A DNA stretch of 6,277 bases from NCBI GenBank assembly GCA_003566215.1, contig PXEJ01000245.1, positions 1-6,277 of the forward strand. Reading direction: 5' to 3'. The notes under the pieces were generated by a model. The model was not told the origin of the DNA, made no database searches, and worked only from the letters and a program-made list of their open reading frames with translations. Positions 5,325 through 6,277 of the stretch are shown piece after piece (the first letter of the stretch is position 1; every line of letters begins with the position of its first letter). Both the position numbers and the translations under genes were made by a program. This stretch comes from Cyanobacteria bacterium T3Sed10_376R1m. GTDB taxonomy: Bacteria; Cyanobacteriota; Cyanobacteriia; Cyanobacteriales; Cyanobacteriaceae.

Positions 5325-6277
5325 GGTTTTAACATGGGTACCGAGATTAAACACTTCATGGACTGCTTTAAGGGCTTGAACTCCCTGAGATTTGGCTACC
5401 ACACAGCTAATTTTAATTTCTGAGGTGGTAATCATATAAATGTTGATTTTTTCTTGGGCAAGGGAAGCAAAAAACTGAGCCGCTATGCCGGGGTGTCCTA
5501 CCATGCCTGAACCGACGATACTTACTTTGGCTATGTCTTCATCAACAATTACCTCTCTAAATTTGAGAGTTTCTTTGAGTTCGTTGATAGCATTAACAGC
5601 GAGTTTGGCATCGGATTGGGCAACGGTAAAGGCAATATCACGCATGGGGATATTGTCCACAAGGCGACAACGTTGGGATTGAATAATCATGTCAACGCTG
5701 ATATTTTTTTGGGCTAGGACAGTAAATATTTTGGCTGCCATGCCGGGGATGTCGGGTACGAATAAGATGGCTACTTGGGCTTGGTTTTGGTCTAGGGCAA
5801 CTCCCCTGACGGGAACAAGGGTTGACTGTTGGGGGTTGTTATCTGAGTAGGTAACGTTGGAGCTTTCAATATTAAAGGTTTGGCAGAGAGAGGCGATCGC
5901 ACGATCGCACTCATCTTGATTTACAATACAACTAACTTTCACCTCTGAAGTAGAAATCATTTGAATATTAACCCCTGCATCGGCTAACCCCCTAAACATC
6001 TGTGCCGCAATCCCCGGCCGTCCAATCATTCCAGCCCCGGCGATGGCGATTTTAGCAATTTTTTGCTCTACTAAAATATCCGTAGTACCGTTTTCATCAA
6101 GGATAGGGGCAATGGCATTTGCCACCGCTTCGGCATGGGGTAACATACCCTTAACCACCGTAAAAGCAATATCATTACTGTTCCCCTCATGGATAGACTG
6201 AATAATTAAATCCACATCCACATCCTGACGAGCTATTTCACCGAATAGTTTTGCGGCTACCCCCGGGCGATCGGCAA
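5298..6277 (-). CDS. lysC: Aspartate kinase, C-terminal regulatory half (5' part outside window)
   Basis: The frame is open to the right edge, so the start and the catalytic kinase domain lie beyond it; a GTG at 6221 is internal. The visible 325 residues form four ACT-type units in two pairs: DRPGVAAKLFGEIA with IIQSIHEGNSNDIAFTV (residues 2 to about 60), KIAIAGAGMIGRPGIAAQMF with STSEVKVSCIV (about 71-140), AILFVPDIPGMAAKIF with IIQS and DIAFTV (about 168-240), and KVSIVGSGMVGHPGIAAQFF with TTSEIKISCVV (about 249-312). This doubled regulatory region is known from cyanobacterial aspartate kinases such as that of Synechocystis, and binds lysine and threonine for feedback control. The enzyme phosphorylates aspartate, the first step to lysine, threonine and methionine. 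The last residues (SWK) derive from the 20-bp duplication shared with mrdA's end. One HIP1 site lies at 5893-5900. Confidence 0.93.
   Translation of the reverse strand, partial: ADRPGVAAKLFGEIARQDVDVDLIIQSIHEGNSNDIAFTVVKGMLPHAEAVANAIAPILDENGTTDILVEQKIAKIAIAGAGMIGRPGIAAQMFRGLADAGVNIQMISTSEVKVSCIVNQDECDRAIASLCQTFNIESSNVTYSDNNPQQSTLVPVRGVALDQNQAQVAILFVPDIPGMAAKIFTVLAQKNISVDMIIQSQRCRLVDNIPMRDIAFTVAQSDAKLAVNAINELKETLKFREVIVDEDIAKVSIVGSGMVGHPGIAAQFFASLAQEKINIYMITTSEIKISCVVAKSQGVQALKAVHEVFNLGTHVKTEITQVSWK

Noticed and set aside
5485..5682. Plus-strand 65-codon frame inside lysC
   Set aside because: It is antisense to the conserved ACT-domain coding sequence.

Overview
The window looks like chromosomal DNA of a low-GC cyanobacterium, perhaps near Geminocystis or Cyanobacterium; the genus is a guess. 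The evidence is five intact HIP1 palindromes (GCGATCGC), a BT1-type folate/biopterin carrier, an aspartate kinase tail with four ACT repeats in the cyanobacterial arrangement, and DUF2887-type proteins, which are common and multi-copy in cyanobacteria.

Layout. (1) Positions 1-1229 hold two tandem genes of the DUF2887/Rpn-like PD-(D/E)XK family. The first is cut by the left edge, so only its C-terminal third is visible; the second is complete at 402-1190. They are near-identical at their 3' ends, including 39 nt beyond the stop codon, and differ by three units of a 12-bp repeat encoding (A/M-E-G-K)n. (2) Positions 1230-1404 are non-coding with one 8-bp inverted repeat. (3) A folate/biopterin family major facilitator transporter lies on the minus strand at 1405-2844. 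(4) Positions about 2891-3419 hold a small decayed IS200/IS605-type element: a left-end imperfect palindrome, an N-terminal tnpB fragment with an in-frame stop and a large internal deletion, and a right-end hairpin followed by GTAGTTCAC that resembles the 3' end of a TnpB guide (omega) RNA. (5) The class B transpeptidase PBP2 (mrdA) begins 57 bp after the element, at ATG 3477, and ends at 5291. (6) The C-terminal half of aspartate kinase (lysC) converges on it from the minus strand, 5298 to the right edge. The two stop codons are 6 bp apart and lie in a 20-bp tandem duplication.

The genes do not form one pathway. mrdA (cell elongation), lysC (aspartate-family amino acids) and the transporter are housekeeping genes. 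The paired DUF2887 genes and the transposon relic are the mobile or accessory parts, and the five HIP1 octamers all fall outside them. I see no clear new multi-gene defence or metabolic system. The best leads are the tandem nuclease-like pair with variable tetrapeptide repeats, the omega-RNA-like relic next to the mrdA promoter, and the stop-forming duplication at the mrdA/lysC junction.
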